Shown here in pieces: positions 8,855 to 18,789 of a stretch of DNA of 64,000 nucleotides (its first letter is position 1; every line of letters starts with the position of its first letter). The DNA is taken from contig NZ_FOSQ01000003.1 in NCBI RefSeq assembly GCF_900114315.1, positions 310,001 to 374,000 of the forward strand. The letters are read 5' to 3'. The stretch comes from Falsiroseomonas stagni DSM 19981 (lineage in GTDB: Bacteria; Pseudomonadota; Alphaproteobacteria; Acetobacterales; Acetobacteraceae). The position numbers were made by a program, and so were the translations under genes. A model generated the notes under the pieces. It searched no databases and was not told the DNA's origin. It saw only the letters and a list, made by a program, of their open reading frames with translations.

Positions 8855-10201
8855 ATGCGTTCCCGCCTTCTCCAGCGCAATCTGCGCATCGATCCGCCGC
8901 TGGCCCTGACGGGGCAGGGAATGCTGATCCATGACAGCAACGGCAAGGCCGTCATCGACGGCTCCGGCGGCGCCGCCGTGGCCTGCCTCGGCCATGGTCA
9001 TCCCCGCGTGCTGGAGGCGATGCGCGCGCAGATGGACCGCCTCAGCTATGCCCATACCGCGCTCTATTCCTGCGAACCGGCGGAACAACTGGCTGATATG
9101 GTGCTGGAGGGTGAGCCCGGTGGCCTGACCCACCTGTATCTCTGCTCCTCAGGCTCCGAGGGCGTGGAGGCCGCGCTGAAGCTGGCCCGCCAGTACTTCG
9201 TCGAGATCGGCCAGCCGAACCGCCGAAACTTCATCGCCCGCAGGCAGAGCTATCACGGCAACACGCTCGGCGCGCTGGCCGCCGGCGGGAACATGATGCG
9301 GCGCGCGATCTACCAGCCGATCCTGTCCGACGCCTTCCACCACGTCTCCGCCTGCTACGCCTATCGCGACCGCCGCGACGATGAGAGTGACGCGCAATAC
9401 GTCGCCCGCCTGGCGGCGGAGCTGGAGGCGCAGTTCCAGTCCCTCGGCCCCGATACCGTCGCGGCGTTCATCGCGGAGCCGGTGGTGGGTGCCACGCTCG
9501 GCTGCGTCGCGGCCCTGCCCGGCTATTTCCAGGCCGTCCGCGCCATCTGCGACCGCCATGGCGCGCTGCTGATATTGGATGAGGTGATGTCCGGCATGGG
9601 CCGCACCGGCACCATGCATGCGTGGGAGCAGGAGGGCGTGCCGCCCGATATCCAGGTGGTCGCCAAGGGCCTCGGCGGGGGCTACCAGCCGATCGGCGGC
9701 ATCATGATCGGCGCGAAGATCATCGACGCGCTGCGCGACGGCTCCGGCGGCTTCATGCATGGCCACACCTACCAGGCCCATCCCATCGCCAGTGCCGCGG
9801 CGCTGGCCGTGCAGCAGGTGATCCGGGAGGAAGGGCTGCTGGAGAATGTCCGCGCCATGGGCGCGCTGCTGGAACAGCGCTTGGTCGAGCGGCTCGGCAA
9901 TCATCGCCATGTCGGGGATATTCGCGGCCGCGGCCTGTTCTGGTGCGCCGAATTCGTCGCCGACCGCGCCAGCAAGGCGGTGTTCGACCCCGCGCTGAAA
10001 CTCAATGAGCGCATCAAGCGGGAGGCCTATGAGCGCGGCCTGGCCTGCTACCCCATGGCCGGCACCATCGATGGCAAGCGGGGGGACCATGTGATCCTCT
10101 CGCCCCCCTACATCGCCAGGCCCGCGGATATCGAGGCGATCGTCGCCCGCTTCGGGGATGCGGTGGACGCCGCCATCGCCGGGCTTCCGCCAAGCGGTTG
10201 A
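8855..10201 (+). CDS. Class III PLP-dependent aminotransferase
   Basis: PLP fold-type I enzyme of 448 residues moving an amino group, usually from an omega-amine or amino acid to an alpha-keto acid. Visible motifs: GGAAVACLGHGHPRVLEAM near the N-terminus, SSGSEGVEAALKLAR (cofactor phosphate loop), LILDEVMSGMGRTG with the PLP-nitrogen Asp, and VVAKGLGGGYQPIGG with the Schiff-base Lys at about 271. The ATG at 8855 fits the family length; the open frame runs further upstream through RidA but that part is not protein-like. The donor cannot be assigned; it resembles the broad 'aspartate aminotransferase family' annotated beside RidA genes. Confidence 0.9.
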   Translation: MRSRLLQRNLRIDPPLALTGQGMLIHDSNGKAVIDGSGGAAVACLGHGHPRVLEAMRAQMDRLSYAHTALYSCEPAEQLADMVLEGEPGGLTHLYLCSSGSEGVEAALKLARQYFVEIGQPNRRNFIARRQSYHGNTLGALAAGGNMMRRAIYQPILSDAFHHVSACYAYRDRRDDESDAQYVARLAAELEAQFQSLGPDTVAAFIAEPVVGATLGCVAALPGYFQAVRAICDRHGALLILDEVMSGMGRTGTMHAWEQEGVPPDIQVVAKGLGGGYQPIGGIMIGAKIIDALRDGSGGFMHGHTYQAHPIASAAALAVQQVIREEGLLENVRAMGALLEQRLVERLGNHRHVGDIRGRGLFWCAEFVADRASKAVFDPALKLNERIKREAYERGLACYPMAGTIDGKRGDHVILSPPYIARPADIEAIVARFGDAVDAAIAGLPPSG

Positions 10202-10212
10202 AGTATTACGCC

Positions 10213-10237
10213 GGAACCGCCCGCCTGGACGCGCGTT
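10213..10237 (+). promoter_or_regulatory. Candidate sigma-EcfG general-stress promoter of csbD
   Basis: GGAAC at 10213-10217, a 16-base spacer and CGTT at 10234-10237 match the alphaproteobacterial EcfG consensus (GGAAC, 16-17 bases, CGTT). The CsbD-family start codon lies 49 bases further on. CsbD is a classic general-stress gene, which fits. Confidence 0.6.
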
Positions 10238-10285
10238 TTCATCCCCGAACCGGCCATTGTGGCCGGGAAAGAGGAGAACGCGACC

Positions 10286-10480
10286 ATGGACAAGGACCGG
10301 ATTTCGGGCGCCGCCAACCAGGCCAAGGGCAGCATCAAGCAGGGCGTCGGTGAGTTGACCGGCGACGCGAAGCTGCAGGCCGAGGGCATGGCCGACAAGG
10401 CGAAGGGCAAGGCCCAGAGCGCCGTCGGCGGCGCCAAGGACGCGGCGCGTGACGCCGTGGACGGCAAGGACCGCGTCTGA
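10286..10480 (+). CDS. CsbD-family stress protein
   Basis: Small hydrophilic protein of 64 residues. CsbD-type proteins accumulate under general stress; the molecular role is unknown. The whole length fits the family: DRISGAANQAKGSIKQGVGELTGDAKLQAEGMADKAKGK, followed by an Ala/Lys/Asp-rich helix. I chose the ATG at 10286, preceded by GAGGAG with 9-base spacing. It stands alone behind an EcfG-type promoter and is followed by the dispersed hairpin repeat. Confidence 0.92.
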   Translation: MDKDRISGAANQAKGSIKQGVGELTGDAKLQAEGMADKAKGKAQSAVGGAKDAARDAVDGKDRV

Positions 10481-10483
10481 TCT

Positions 10484-10546
10484 GACGATGGTCCAGGGGG
10501 CTCTGCCTCCTGGCGGTTGGGGTCCGGGGAAGGCAGCGCCTTCCCC
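10484..10546. repeat. Dispersed hairpin repeat (copy 2)
   Basis: Starts with GACGATGGTCCAGGGGG and ends with the perfect hairpin GGGGAAGGC-AGC-GCCTTCCCC (10526-10546), both identical to 141-157 and 198-218. The middle differs in sequence and length (63 bp here, 78 bp there). It begins 3 bases after the csbD stop codon and may double as its terminator. Confidence 0.75.
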
Positions 10547-10560
10547 GGCGTACCGGACGC

Positions 10561-10592
10561 AAAAAAGGCCCGGGGAGTCGCCTCCCCGGGCC
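10561..10592 (-). terminator. Rho-independent terminator of rpsO
   Basis: On the minus strand a perfect 11-bp stem (10567-10577 with 10582-10592) with a 4-base loop is followed by six T residues (A-run at 10561-10566). It lies 30 bases after the rpsO stop and ends the long rimP-rpsO block. Confidence 0.9.
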
Positions 10593-10622
10593 TTTCTCAC
10601 GCCCGCCTTGCGGCGGAAAGGT

Positions 10623-10895
10623 TCAGCGACGCAGCCCGAGGCGCCCGATCAGGCTCTCGTAGCGCTTCACGTCCTTCTTCTTCACGTAGTCCAGCAGGCC
10701 GCGGCGCTGGCCGACCAGCACCAGCAGGCCGCGCCGGCTGTGGAAGTCCTTCGGGTGGGCCTTCAGGTGCTCCGTCAGCATGGCGACGCGCGCGGAGATC
10801 AGGGCGACCTGGACCTCCGGGCTGCCGGTGTCGCCCGGCTTGGTGGCGTATTCCTTGATCAGGGCCGCGCGGGCCTCTGCCGTCATGACCGACAT
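10623..10895 (-). CDS. rpsO: 30S ribosomal protein S15
   Basis: 90 residues, the normal S15 length. S15 binds 16S rRNA early and nucleates the central domain of the small subunit. Family motifs: [44 protein letters not shown] and a C-terminal [13 protein letters not shown]. It is the last gene of the translation block, 22 bases after truB, and ends at a strong terminator. Confidence 0.98.
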   Translation of the reverse strand: MSVMTAEARAALIKEYATKPGDTGSPEVQVALISARVAMLTEHLKAHPKDFHSRRGLLVLVGQRRGLLDYVKKKDVKRYESLIGRLGLRR

Positions 10896-10917
10896 CGTGT
10901 GTCCTTCCAGGTAGGGG

Positions 10918-11913
10918 TTAAGTCTCGTCCCTGACCTGGATCCAAGGGCCGTCGGGATGGCCGAGCTGGATCAGCCGCTCGGGCTGCATCCAACCGCCTT
11001 CCAGCCGGCACAGGCCGAGGAGACGCTCCCCCGCCATCGCGCGCAACAGCCCCCCTTCGGGGTCCGCTTCGCGGGGAATCCTGCCCATGAGGTCCACCAG
11101 GCTGATCGCCTGGCCCTGCATGAGGCGGGCGGCCTCCTCTCCATTGACGGCCAGTGCCGGGATGTCGGCCAGCGCGGTCGTCACGGGAAGAAGGAGGTCC
11201 GGGGAAGGGAGAGGCGTATCGCCGGTTCCGAGCAGGCTGTCCAGCGAAATCGCGTGTTCCTGCCGGAAAGGCCCGACCCGCAGGCGCCGTAGCGCCGTTA
11301 TGTGCCCGACCGAGCCCACCGCCTTTGCCACGTCGCGCGCCAGTGAGCGCATGTAGACACCCTTGCCGCTTTCGACATGGAAGATGGCGGTGTCGATGTC
11401 CGGGCGCTCGATCAGGTCGAAGCGGTCGATCCGCGCGGGGCGCGGTGCGATCTCCACCACCTGGCCTTCGCGGGCCAGGTCATAGGCGCGCTCGCCGCCG
11501 ATCTTGATGGCGGAATAGGCGGGGGGCACCTGCATGATGTCGCCGCGGAAGGCGGGCAGCACGGCCTCGATCTCCGCATCCGTGGGCCGCACATCGCTGG
11601 TCGCTGTCACCTTGCCATCGGCGTCGTCGGTGTCCCGCGCCTCCCCGAACTTCAGGGTGAAGTGGTAGCTCTTGGTCCCGTCCATGACGTAGGGGACGGT
11701 CTTGGTGGCGGCACCAAAGGCCACCGGCAGAAGGCCGGTCGCCAGCGGGTCCAGCGTGCCGCCATGGCCCGCCTTCTGCGCCTGGAAGGCGCGCTTCACC
11801 TTGTTGACCACATCGGTGGAGCCGATGCCGGAGGGCTTGTCCACGATCAGCCAGCCATCGAGCACGCGGCCCTTCGGCTTCTTGTGGGGGCGGTGGCGGT
11901 TGGGCGGGCTCAC
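10918..11913 (-). CDS. truB: tRNA pseudouridine-55 synthase
   Basis: Makes pseudouridine 55 in the T-loop of tRNAs. 331 residues. The catalytic Asp is Asp55 in [14 protein letters not shown], preceded by [16 protein letters not shown]; the [21 protein letters not shown] segment and a C-terminal PUA-like part are present. Its start overlaps the rbfA stop by 4 bases. A basic N-terminal tail ([12 protein letters not shown]) precedes the core. Confidence 0.97.
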   Translation of the reverse strand: MSPPNRHRPHKKPKGRVLDGWLIVDKPSGIGSTDVVNKVKRAFQAQKAGHGGTLDPLATGLLPVAFGAATKTVPYVMDGTKSYHFTLKFGEARDTDDADGKVTATSDVRPTDAEIEAVLPAFRGDIMQVPPAYSAIKIGGERAYDLAREGQVVEIAPRPARIDRFDLIERPDIDTAIFHVESGKGVYMRSLARDVAKAVGSVGHITALRRLRVGPFRQEHAISLDSLLGTGDTPLPSPDLLLPVTTALADIPALAVNGEEAARLMQGQAISLVDLMGRIPREADPEGGLLRAMAGERLLGLCRLEGGWMQPERLIQLGHPDGPWIQVRDET

Positions 11914-12425
11914 GATGGGTCGTTGTCCTGGCGGTCGTCGGATTTGGCAGCGGGCTTCGGTGCGAGGTCCTGCAGAACCTCCGGCCGCTGCATGACCTTG
12001 TTGATGTGCATGGCGTAGTCGAGCGCGGTGTCGGGCTGGAAATGCAGGTCCGGCGCGAAGCGCAGCCGCACCGCGCGGCTCACCAGCGTCCGCAGATAGG
12101 GCGCGACGCGCTTCAGCCCGGCATGCTGCGCCGCGGTCAAATCCTTCCCCAGCCCGCTGACGAAGGCCGTCATGTGCCGCAGGTCGGGGGAGGCGCGAAC
12201 CTCCGTCACCGTCACCTGCAACCCGGCCAGGTCGGGGTCGCGGAATTCCTCCCGCGCGAAGATGGCGGCGAGGGCGTGGCGCACCTCCTCCGCCACGCGG
12301 AGTTGGCGCTGGGACGGGCCTTGCGGTGCGTCGCGCTTCGCGGCGGGCTTGCTCGCGCGGCGTTCGGTGCCGCGGTCGTCGCGGCGCTTGTCGGTCGTAG
12401 TCGCATCCCCGGTTCGGCGGGCCAT
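11910..12425 (-). CDS. rbfA: 30S ribosome-binding factor A
   Basis: Late 30S-subunit assembly factor. 171 residues from the ATG at 12425. A charged N-terminal extension of about 40 residues precedes the KH-like core, which starts [19 protein letters not shown] and continues with [20 protein letters not shown] and [19 protein letters not shown] rejected the longer frame to 12455 because its first 10 codons are not protein-like. It lies between infB and truB as in most proteobacteria. Confidence 0.95.
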   Translation of the reverse strand: MARRTGDATTTDKRRDDRGTERRASKPAAKRDAPQGPSQRQLRVAEEVRHALAAIFAREEFRDPDLAGLQVTVTEVRASPDLRHMTAFVSGLGKDLTAAQHAGLKRVAPYLRTLVSRAVRLRFAPDLHFQPDTALDYAMHINKVMQRPEVLQDLAPKPAAKSDDRQDNDPS

Positions 12426-12461
12426 GCTGGGATTCCTCAACAATCGAACGGGCAAAGCAAA

Positions 12462-12487
12462 GGGGCGCGGCGTGTCCGCCGCGCCCC
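12462..12487 (-). terminator. Hairpin between infB and rbfA, possible partial terminator
   Basis: A perfect 11-bp stem GGGGCGCGGCG/CGCCGCGCCCC with a 4-base loop. On the minus strand it is followed by TTTGCTTTG, a weak T-tract. It may reduce read-through from infB into rbfA, or stabilise the 3' end of the upstream message. Confidence 0.5.
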
Positions 12488-12510
12488 CTTCCTGGCCCAG
12501 GCCTGGTGCG

Positions 12511-15500
12511 TCAGAGCGTGCCGGCGACCGTCTCGGTCTCGTAGCACTCGATCTGGTCGCCGACGCGGATGTCGTTGTAGTTGACGAAGGACATGCCGCA
12601 TTCGTAGCCGTTGGTCACTTCCTTCACGTCATCCTTGAAGCGGCGCAGCGTGCTGAGCTCGCCCTGGTGGATGACGGTGCCATCGCGCAGCAGGCGGACG
12701 CCGCAGCCGCGCTTGACCACGCCTTCGGTGATGCGGCAGCCCGCGACATTGCCGATGCGCTTGACCTCGAAGACCTGCAGGATCTGGGCGTAGCCCAGGA
12801 ACTTCTCCCGCTGCACCGGCGCCAGCTTGCCGCGCACCAGTTCCTCGATGTCGTCCGCCACCTCGTAGATGATGGAGTAGTAGCGGATCTCGACGCCGTC
12901 GCGCGTCGCCAGTTCCCGCGCCTGGGTGGTGGCCCGGACGTTGAAGGCGACGATGACGGCGTTGGACGCCTTGGCGAGCTGGATGTCGCTTTCGGTGATC
13001 TGGCCGACGGCGCTGTGCAGGACACGGACCCGCACCTCGTCGTTGCCGAGCTTGCCGAGCGTGACGCCGATGGCTTCCGCGCTGCCCTGCACGTCGGCCT
13101 TGCAGACGACGGCCACTTCCTTCTGCGCGCCCGCCTGGATTCGGGCCAGCATGTCGGCCAGGCTGCCTCGGCCGGCGGTGATCGCCGCCACCTGCTTCTC
13201 CCGCAGCTTCCGCGTGCGGAACTCCGAGATCTCGCGGGCCTGCGTCTCGTCCTTCACCGCGACGAAGTTCTCGCCGGCGGTGGGAACGCCCGACAGGCCG
13301 AGGATCTCGACCGGCAGGGACGGGCCGGCTTCCTTCACCTGGCGCGTCTTGTCGTCCAGCATCGCGCGCACCCGGCCCCATTCGGCGCCGGCCACGACGA
13401 TGTCGCCCGTCTTCAGCGTGCCCTTCTGGACCAGCACCGTCGCCACCGGGCCACGGCCGCGGTCGAGGCGGCTTTCGATCACGGTGCCTTCCGCCGCGCG
13501 GTCCGGATTGGCGCGCAGGTCCAGGATTTCCGCCTGCAGCGTGATGGCCTCGAGCAGCTTGTCGAGGTTCAGCTTCTGGGTGGCGGAGACCTCGATCTCC
13601 TGCGTCTCGCCGCCCAGGCTTTCCACCACGATCTCGTGCTGCAGCAGTTCCTGCTTCACGCGTTCGGGGCGGACGCCCGGCTTGTCGATCTTGTTGATGG
13701 CCACGATGATCGGGACGCCGGCCGCCTTGGCGTGGCTGATCGCCTCGATCGTCTGGGGCATCACGCCGTCATCGGCCGCCACGACCAGCACGACCATGTC
13801 GGTCACGCTGGCGCCACGGGCGCGCATGGCGGTGAAGGCCGCGTGGCCCGGCGTATCGATGAAGGTGACCTTCTGCCCCGTGGGGATCGTCACCTGGTAG
13901 GCACCGATATGCTGCGTGATGCCGCCGGCCTCGTGCGCGGCCACATCGGCCTTGCGCAGCGCGTCCAGCAGGCTCGTCTTGCCGTGGTCGACATGGCCCA
14001 TGATGGTGACGACCGGGGCGCGGGGCTCCAGGTCAACATCCGTGTCCTCGTCGCCCTCGATGCCGATCTCGACATCGCCTTCCGCCACGCGCTTCACGCG
14101 GTGGCCGAATTCCTGGACGATGAGTTCGGCCGTGTCGGCGTCGATCGACTGGGTCAGCGTCGCCATCACGCCCATGCGGAACAGGGCCTTCACCACTTCG
14201 CCGCCACGCGCGGCCATGCGGTTCGCCAGTTCCTGGACGGTGATGGTTTCCGGCACCACCACGTCACGCACGACGCGCTCGGCGCCGGAGCGCAGGCGCG
14301 CCAGCTCCTGCTGCCGGCGCTCACGTTCACGCGCACGGCGGACGGAGGCGATGGAGCGCGTGCGCTCATCCTCGCCCTCGATCGCCGCATTGACGTCGAT
14401 GCGGGTGTCGCGGCGCCGGTCGGACGGCGTCAGCGTCTTCTTGGGCGGCGGCGCCACGGGCTTCTTGGCGCCGGGCGGGCCGACCATGCCGGGGCGGCGG
14501 ACGGGACGGGCGTCCTCGTCATCCTCCCGCGGCGCGCGGGCCTTCAGCGTCAGCTTGGCGGCCGGCACATCGGCGGGCGGCACGTTCGGCGCCACGTTCG
14601 GCGGTGCGCCGGGCGGGCCGGCCGGACGGCGCGGGCCGATCGAGGACGGCACCGGGCCGGGGCGGCCGGAGCGCAGCGGCGGTGCCATCGGGCGCGGCGG
14701 GCCGCCGGCACGATCGCCATAGCCGGGGCGGGCGCCGAAGCCCGGGCGGGCACCGTCGCGCGGCCCATCGCGGGACGGGCCATCGCCCTGGCGGGGCGGC
14801 GGCGCATCGCGGCGCGGCGGGGGGGGCGCATCCGGCCGGCGCGCCATCGGCGCGGGCGGGGCCTGCGGACGGGGCGGCGGCGGTGCCACGGGCTGGGGCT
14901 GCGGCGTCGCGACCGGGGCAGCGGCCACGGGGGCGCTGTCCTCAGACGCGGCGGGCGGCGGCGGCGGCGGCGGGGGCGCACGGCGCGCTTCCTCGGCAGC
15001 GCGGCGCGCCTCCTCGGCGGCAAGCCGTTCCTCATCCTCGGCGCGGCGCCGGTCTTCCTCGGCGCGGCGGGCCGCTTCCTCGGCGGCGGAGCGCAGCTGG
15101 AGCGCCTGGCGCTCCCGCTCCTCGCGCTGGCGCTGCGCCTCGACGCGGCGCTGCTCCTCCAGCACGCGCTGGCGCATGGCGACTTCCGCCTGCGTCAGCG
15201 GGCGGCCGGCCGCGGCGGGCGGCTTGCCCGCCGGCGCGGCATTGCCCGACCGAGGCGGCCCACCCACGGCGGGGCGAGGCCCGCTGGGCTGGGCTCCGGC
15301 CGGCGCTGCCGCCGCTGGCGCGGCACCCGGCTTTGCCGGTGCCACGGGTGCGGTGGGGGCGCGCTTCTTCAGCACCTCCACCTGCACCACCTTGCTGCGG
15401 CCATGGCTGAAGGACTGGCGCACGCTGCCAGCGTCCACCGTCTTGCCCAGCTCCAGGCGGCCGCCGGGCCGGAGGGAAAGCCGGCCCTTTGCCGCATCCT

Positions 15501-15552
15501 GGTCGTTCTGGTCGCTCATCCGCCGATCCGAACCCGATCTCTCGTCCGTCAT
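12511..15552 (-). CDS. infB: Translation initiation factor IF-2
   Basis: GTPase that places initiator tRNA on the 30S subunit and promotes subunit joining. 1013 residues, at the long end for IF-2. The N-terminus carries the conserved alphaproteobacterial [15 protein letters not shown] segment, then an Arg/Glu/Ala-rich helix (about 120-200) and a long Pro/Arg/Gly-rich low-complexity linker (about 200-350). The G domain begins near residue 515 with [22 protein letters not shown] and NKIDKPG. Beta-barrel and IF2-C2 domains follow. The ATG at 15519 is an equally plausible start. Codon bias in the linker creates a long antisense open frame that is not a gene. Confidence 0.98.
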   Translation of the reverse strand: MTDERSGSDRRMSDQNDQDAAKGRLSLRPGGRLELGKTVDAGSVRQSFSHGRSKVVQVEVLKKRAPTAPVAPAKPGAAPAAAAPAGAQPSGPRPAVGGPPRSGNAAPAGKPPAAAGRPLTQAEVAMRQRVLEEQRRVEAQRQREERERQALQLRSAAEEAARRAEEDRRRAEDEERLAAEEARRAAEEARRAPPPPPPPPAASEDSAPVAAAPVATPQPQPVAPPPPRPQAPPAPMARRPDAPPPPRRDAPPPRQGDGPSRDGPRDGARPGFGARPGYGDRAGGPPRPMAPPLRSGRPGPVPSSIGPRRPAGPPGAPPNVAPNVPPADVPAAKLTLKARAPREDDEDARPVRRPGMVGPPGAKKPVAPPPKKTLTPSDRRRDTRIDVNAAIEGEDERTRSIASVRRARERERRQQELARLRSGAERVVRDVVVPETITVQELANRMAARGGEVVKALFRMGVMATLTQSIDADTAELIVQEFGHRVKRVAEGDVEIGIEGDEDTDVDLEPRAPVVTIMGHVDHGKTSLLDALRKADVAAHEAGGITQHIGAYQVTIPTGQKVTFIDTPGHAAFTAMRARGASVTDMVVLVVAADDGVMPQTIEAISHAKAAGVPIIVAINKIDKPGVRPERVKQELLQHEIVVESLGGETQEIEVSATQKLNLDKLLEAITLQAEILDLRANPDRAAEGTVIESRLDRGRGPVATVLVQKGTLKTGDIVVAGAEWGRVRAMLDDKTRQVKEAGPSLPVEILGLSGVPTAGENFVAVKDETQAREISEFRTRKLREKQVAAITAGRGSLADMLARIQAGAQKEVAVVCKADVQGSAEAIGVTLGKLGNDEVRVRVLHSAVGQITESDIQLAKASNAVIVAFNVRATTQARELATRDGVEIRYYSIIYEVADDIEELVRGKLAPVQREKFLGYAQILQVFEVKRIGNVAGCRITEGVVKRGCGVRLLRDGTVIHQGELSTLRRFKDDVKEVTNGYECGMSFVNYNDIRVGDQIECYETETVAGTL

Positions 15553-15642
15553 GTCTAGCCGCGTGTTGAACGCGGCACCCTGTGCAGTCCGCGCAAGCGC
15601 GGGTGAAGTCGGTCCCCGCCCCGGCGAACCGGAGCGCGGTAT

Positions 15643-16431
15643 TCAGTCCCCGGCTGTGGCCGGGGGGGGTGTCGCCTCGGGCGGCGCGCCCGGCGCGTCC
15701 CCCTGTCTTGGCCCCGCGGCGGCAACGCCCGCGAGCCGTGCGGCTTCCGCCGCGATTCCGTCCGCCAGCTTTCCTGGCGCGATGACAACATGCACCGCCC
15801 GGTCCCGTCCGAACAGCGCCCCCAGCTCCTCCGCGTTCAGCGGCGCCACCGAGGCGACCCGCCGCAAGCCGAGGAGCCGTTCCCGCTCCGCCAGGCTTCC
15901 ATCGGAAGCCTGGACCACAAGGCCGGCCTGGCCGGCCTGCAACACTTCCCGCGCCGCCTGCCAGCCACTGACAGCCTGCCCGGCGCGACGGGCGAAGCCG
16001 ATGAGGTCGCGGACGCGCCCCCGTAGGCCGTCCTCGATCCGCGCGCGAAGGTCAGGGGGCACGTGCACCGAACCGCGTGCGGCCTTGGCAAAGGCACCAC
16101 GGGCCGTGGCACGTTCTATCACATCGGCCTTCGCGCTCAACCACATTCCCCGGCCCGGCAGGCGCCCGGCCAGATCGCAGACCACCAGACGGTCGGGCGA
16201 CAGCACGAAGCGCAGCATCGCCTCCTTCGGCAGCCGTTCGCGCGTGACCAAGCAGCGACGCAGCGGACCCTTCTCGGGTTCCTCCGCGTCATCCGCGAGG
16301 TCATCCTCCGCACAAACCGCGGGCCCGGCCGCCACGAGGGCAGCCTGATCCTCGATCAGCGTCGCCGGGACCCCGGCCTGGGCCGGGTGCGGCGCGGTGT
16401 CAGGCGTTGCGTTCGTCGCCCTGCTCCCCAT
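15643..16431 (-). CDS. ylxR: YlxR (DUF448) RNA-binding protein with L7Ae-like domain
   Basis: 262-residue protein with two parts. YlxR/DUF448 domain: RRCLVTRERLPKEAMLRFVLSPDRLVVCDLAGRLPGRGMWL (about 60-100). The second half, LIGFARRAGQAVSGWQAAREVLQAGQAGLVVQASDGS, resembles the L7Ae/YlxQ RNA-binding fold. YlxR sits between nusA and infB in most bacteria and has been linked to RNase P and to transcription control; its role here is inferred. The ATG at 16431 overlaps the nusA end by about 30 bases. A later start inside the acidic N-terminal region is possible. Confidence 0.88.
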   Translation of the reverse strand: MGSRATNATPDTAPHPAQAGVPATLIEDQAALVAAGPAVCAEDDLADDAEEPEKGPLRRCLVTRERLPKEAMLRFVLSPDRLVVCDLAGRLPGRGMWLSAKADVIERATARGAFAKAARGSVHVPPDLRARIEDGLRGRVRDLIGFARRAGQAVSGWQAAREVLQAGQAGLVVQASDGSLAERERLLGLRRVASVAPLNAEELGALFGRDRAVHVVIAPGKLADGIAAEAARLAGVAAAGPRQGDAPGAPPEATPPPATAGD

Positions 16432-18040
16432 CCGCGGCGTCCTCGGTGGCACCCTCTTCGATGGCTTCGTCGGCGCCCTGCTCCTCGGCACCCTGCTGCG
16501 CGGCGAGGGCACCGACGACGTCCTCGTCGCCGAACCAGCCGGCGGACTGGCGCGCGGCCAGGATCACGGCATTCGCCGTATCCTCGTCCACCGCATCCGT
16601 GCCCAGGATCTCGATCAGCTCGTCGCCCGCCAGGTCGGCCAGGTCATCGAGGGACTTCACGCCCTTCTCGCCCAGCGCCACCAGCATGGCGGGGGAGAAC
16701 CCGCCCACCTCGGCGACCGCGTCCTCCACCCCCATCTCGCGACGCTTCTCGTCGAGTTCAAGGTCGCGCTTGTCGAGGAAGGCCTGCGCGCGGCGCTTCA
16801 GCTCCGCCGCGACGTTCTCGTCGAAGCCCTCGATGCCCGCGAGCTCCTCGTCATCGACATTGATGATGTCCTCGATGGAGCCGAAGCCCTCGGTCACCAG
16901 CAGCCCGGCGATGACGTCGTCGACGTCCAGCCCTTCGACGAAGAGGCCGGAACGCTTGCGGAAATCCTCCTGCCGGCGCTCGGATTCCTCGGCCTCCGTC
17001 AGGATGTCCACGTCATAGCGCGTGAGCTGGGAGGCGAGGCGGACATTCTGGCCGCGGCGGCCGATGGCCAGGCTGAGCTGGTCATCCGGCACCACCACCT
17101 CGACCCGGCGCGCATCGTCGTCCAGCACCACCTTGGTGACCTCGGCGGGCGCGAGGGCGTTCACGATGAAGGTGGCCTGGTCCTGCGACCAGGGGATGAT
17201 GTCGATCTTCTCGCCCTGCAGTTCCTGCACCACGGCCTGCACGCGCGAGCCGCGCATGCCGACGCAGGCGCCGACGGGGTCGATGGAGCTGTCGCGGGAG
17301 ATCACGGCCATCTTGGCGCGCGAACCGGGGTCCCGCGCCACCGCCTTGATCTCGATGATGCCGTCATAGATTTCCGGCACTTCCTGCGCGAACAGTTTTG
17401 CGAGAAAGCCCGGATGGGTGCGGGACAGGAAGATCTGCGGGCCGCGCGGTTCCTCCCGCACGTCGTAGATGTAGGCGCGGACGCGGTCGCCATTCCGGAA
17501 GGCTTCGCGCGGGATGGTCTCGTCGCGGCGCAGCAGGGCTTCCGCGCGGCCGAGATCGACCATCAGGTTCCCGTATTCGGTCCGCTTCACCACGCCGTTG
17601 ATGATCTCGCCGACGCGGTCCTTGTATTCATGAAACTGCTTGCTGCGCTCGACCTCGCGCACGCGCTGCACGATGACCTGCTTGGCGGTCTGGGCGGCGA
17701 TGCGGCCGAAATCGATGGGCGGCAGCGGGTCGACGATGAATTCACCGATCTGGATGCCGGGCTTGATCTTCTGGGCGATGCGGAAGGAAAGCTGCGTCGC
17801 CTCGTTCTCGACCGGCTCGGCTTCCACCACCTCCGTCCAGCGGGAGAGGCGGACCTCCCCGCTCTTGCGGTCGATGGTGGCGCGGATGTCCTTCTCATGC
17901 CCGTATTTGGCGCGGCCGGCCTTCTGGATGGCCTGCTCCATCGCCTCGAGCACCTCGTCACGCTCGATCATCTTCTCCCGGGCGACCGCATCGGCCACCT
18001 GCAGGAGTTCCGGGCGCGCGATCGCGACATCCATCGCCAT
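16400..18040 (-). CDS. nusA: Transcription termination/antitermination protein NusA
   Basis: Binds RNA polymerase and nascent RNA, controlling pausing, termination and antitermination. 546 residues. Order: N-terminal polymerase-binding domain, S1 domain (about 130-200), KH1 and KH2 (GACVGMRGSRVQAVVQELQGEKIDIIPWS; LSLAIGRRGQNVRLASQLT), then a C-terminal region with two acidic helix-hairpin-helix repeats and a very acidic tail ending EQGDERNA. It starts 4 bases after rimP, and its end overlaps ylxR. Confidence 0.98.
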   Translation of the reverse strand: MAMDVAIARPELLQVADAVAREKMIERDEVLEAMEQAIQKAGRAKYGHEKDIRATIDRKSGEVRLSRWTEVVEAEPVENEATQLSFRIAQKIKPGIQIGEFIVDPLPPIDFGRIAAQTAKQVIVQRVREVERSKQFHEYKDRVGEIINGVVKRTEYGNLMVDLGRAEALLRRDETIPREAFRNGDRVRAYIYDVREEPRGPQIFLSRTHPGFLAKLFAQEVPEIYDGIIEIKAVARDPGSRAKMAVISRDSSIDPVGACVGMRGSRVQAVVQELQGEKIDIIPWSQDQATFIVNALAPAEVTKVVLDDDARRVEVVVPDDQLSLAIGRRGQNVRLASQLTRYDVDILTEAEESERRQEDFRKRSGLFVEGLDVDDVIAGLLVTEGFGSIEDIINVDDEELAGIEGFDENVAAELKRRAQAFLDKRDLELDEKRREMGVEDAVAEVGGFSPAMLVALGEKGVKSLDDLADLAGDELIEILGTDAVDEDTANAVILAARQSAGWFGDEDVVGALAAQQGAEEQGADEAIEEGATEDAADGEQGDERNA

Positions 18041-18044
18041 GGCG

Positions 18045-18632
18045 TCAGTTCCTCTTGGGTTTGCGGCCGCGGGGGGGCGCCCCGGCGGCCTCGTCCTGGG
18101 CCTCCTCCGCGCCGGCGTCCTCGGCCGGCGCGGCGGTGGCCGCGATCAGTTCATCGGTCAGCACCAGCTTGGCGCGGCGGATATTGCCGCGCGGCATGTC
18201 GAGCTGCGTCCCATCCTCCAGCCGCAGCCGCGCCACCTCCGCATCCGCGCCCAGCGTGATGCCGCGGAACCGCTTGCGGCCGTCCTGCGGCACGACGAGT
18301 TCCACGGTCGCCAGGTGCCCGGCGAAGCGGTTCCAGTCCTTGGCGCGGGTCAGGGGGCGGTCGATGCCGGCGGAGGAAACCTCCAGCATCCATTCGCCCT
18401 TGATCGGGTCTTCCACGTCCAGCACGGCGCCGACGGAATGGCTGATGGTCTCGCAATCCTCGACGCGGAACTGCGCCTGGTCAGCGCGGTCCGCCATGAT
18501 CTGCACCACCGGCCTTTCCTTGCCGCTGACCTGGACTCGCACGAGTTCGTAGCCAAGCTGCCCCAGCGTCGGCAGGATCGCCGCGGCGATCCGGGCCTCC
18601 AGGCCCTCATGGTGCGGTTGATCTTCGTCCAT
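18045..18632 (-). CDS. rimP: Ribosome maturation factor RimP
   Basis: Needed for 30S subunit assembly. 195 residues from the ATG at 18632; an open frame to 18743 runs through the terminator-like hairpin and is rejected as an extension. Family motifs: [59 protein letters not shown] and the C-terminal SH3-like [18 protein letters not shown]. An Ala/Glu-rich tail ends in basic residues. First gene of the nusA-infB block. Confidence 0.96.
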   Translation of the reverse strand: MDEDQPHHEGLEARIAAAILPTLGQLGYELVRVQVSGKERPVVQIMADRADQAQFRVEDCETISHSVGAVLDVEDPIKGEWMLEVSSAGIDRPLTRAKDWNRFAGHLATVELVVPQDGRKRFRGITLGADAEVARLRLEDGTQLDMPRGNIRRAKLVLTDELIAATAAPAEDAGAEEAQDEAAGAPPRGRKPKRN

Positions 18633-18678
18633 TGCGCATTCCAGGCCGACGCGCCCGGGGCCACAGGAAGCGGCCAAC

Positions 18679-18706
18679 AAAAAAGGCGGCCCGTTTCGGG
18701 GCCACC
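18679..18706 (-). terminator. Rho-independent terminator or attenuator ahead of rimP
   Basis: On the minus strand an 8-bp stem (GGTGGCCC with GGGCCGCC, one G-U pair) is followed by six T residues (A-run at 18679-18684). It lies 47 bases before the rimP start and 84 bases after the preceding gene's stop. It may end the upstream transcript or act as a leader attenuator of the rimP-nusA-infB operon. Confidence 0.8.
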
Positions 18707-18789
18707 TCCCGGTCTCGTCGGAAAGCGATCTCTTGAATGCCATATAGACCCGGGCGGATGCGGCTGCAAGCGTGGCGCCGCGCCCCGCG

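Noticed and set aside
12172-15558. 1128-residue open frame on the + strand opposite infB
   Set aside because: It is antisense to the well-conserved IF-2 gene and arises from GC-rich codon bias; its translation is His/Arg/Ala-rich without any domain.
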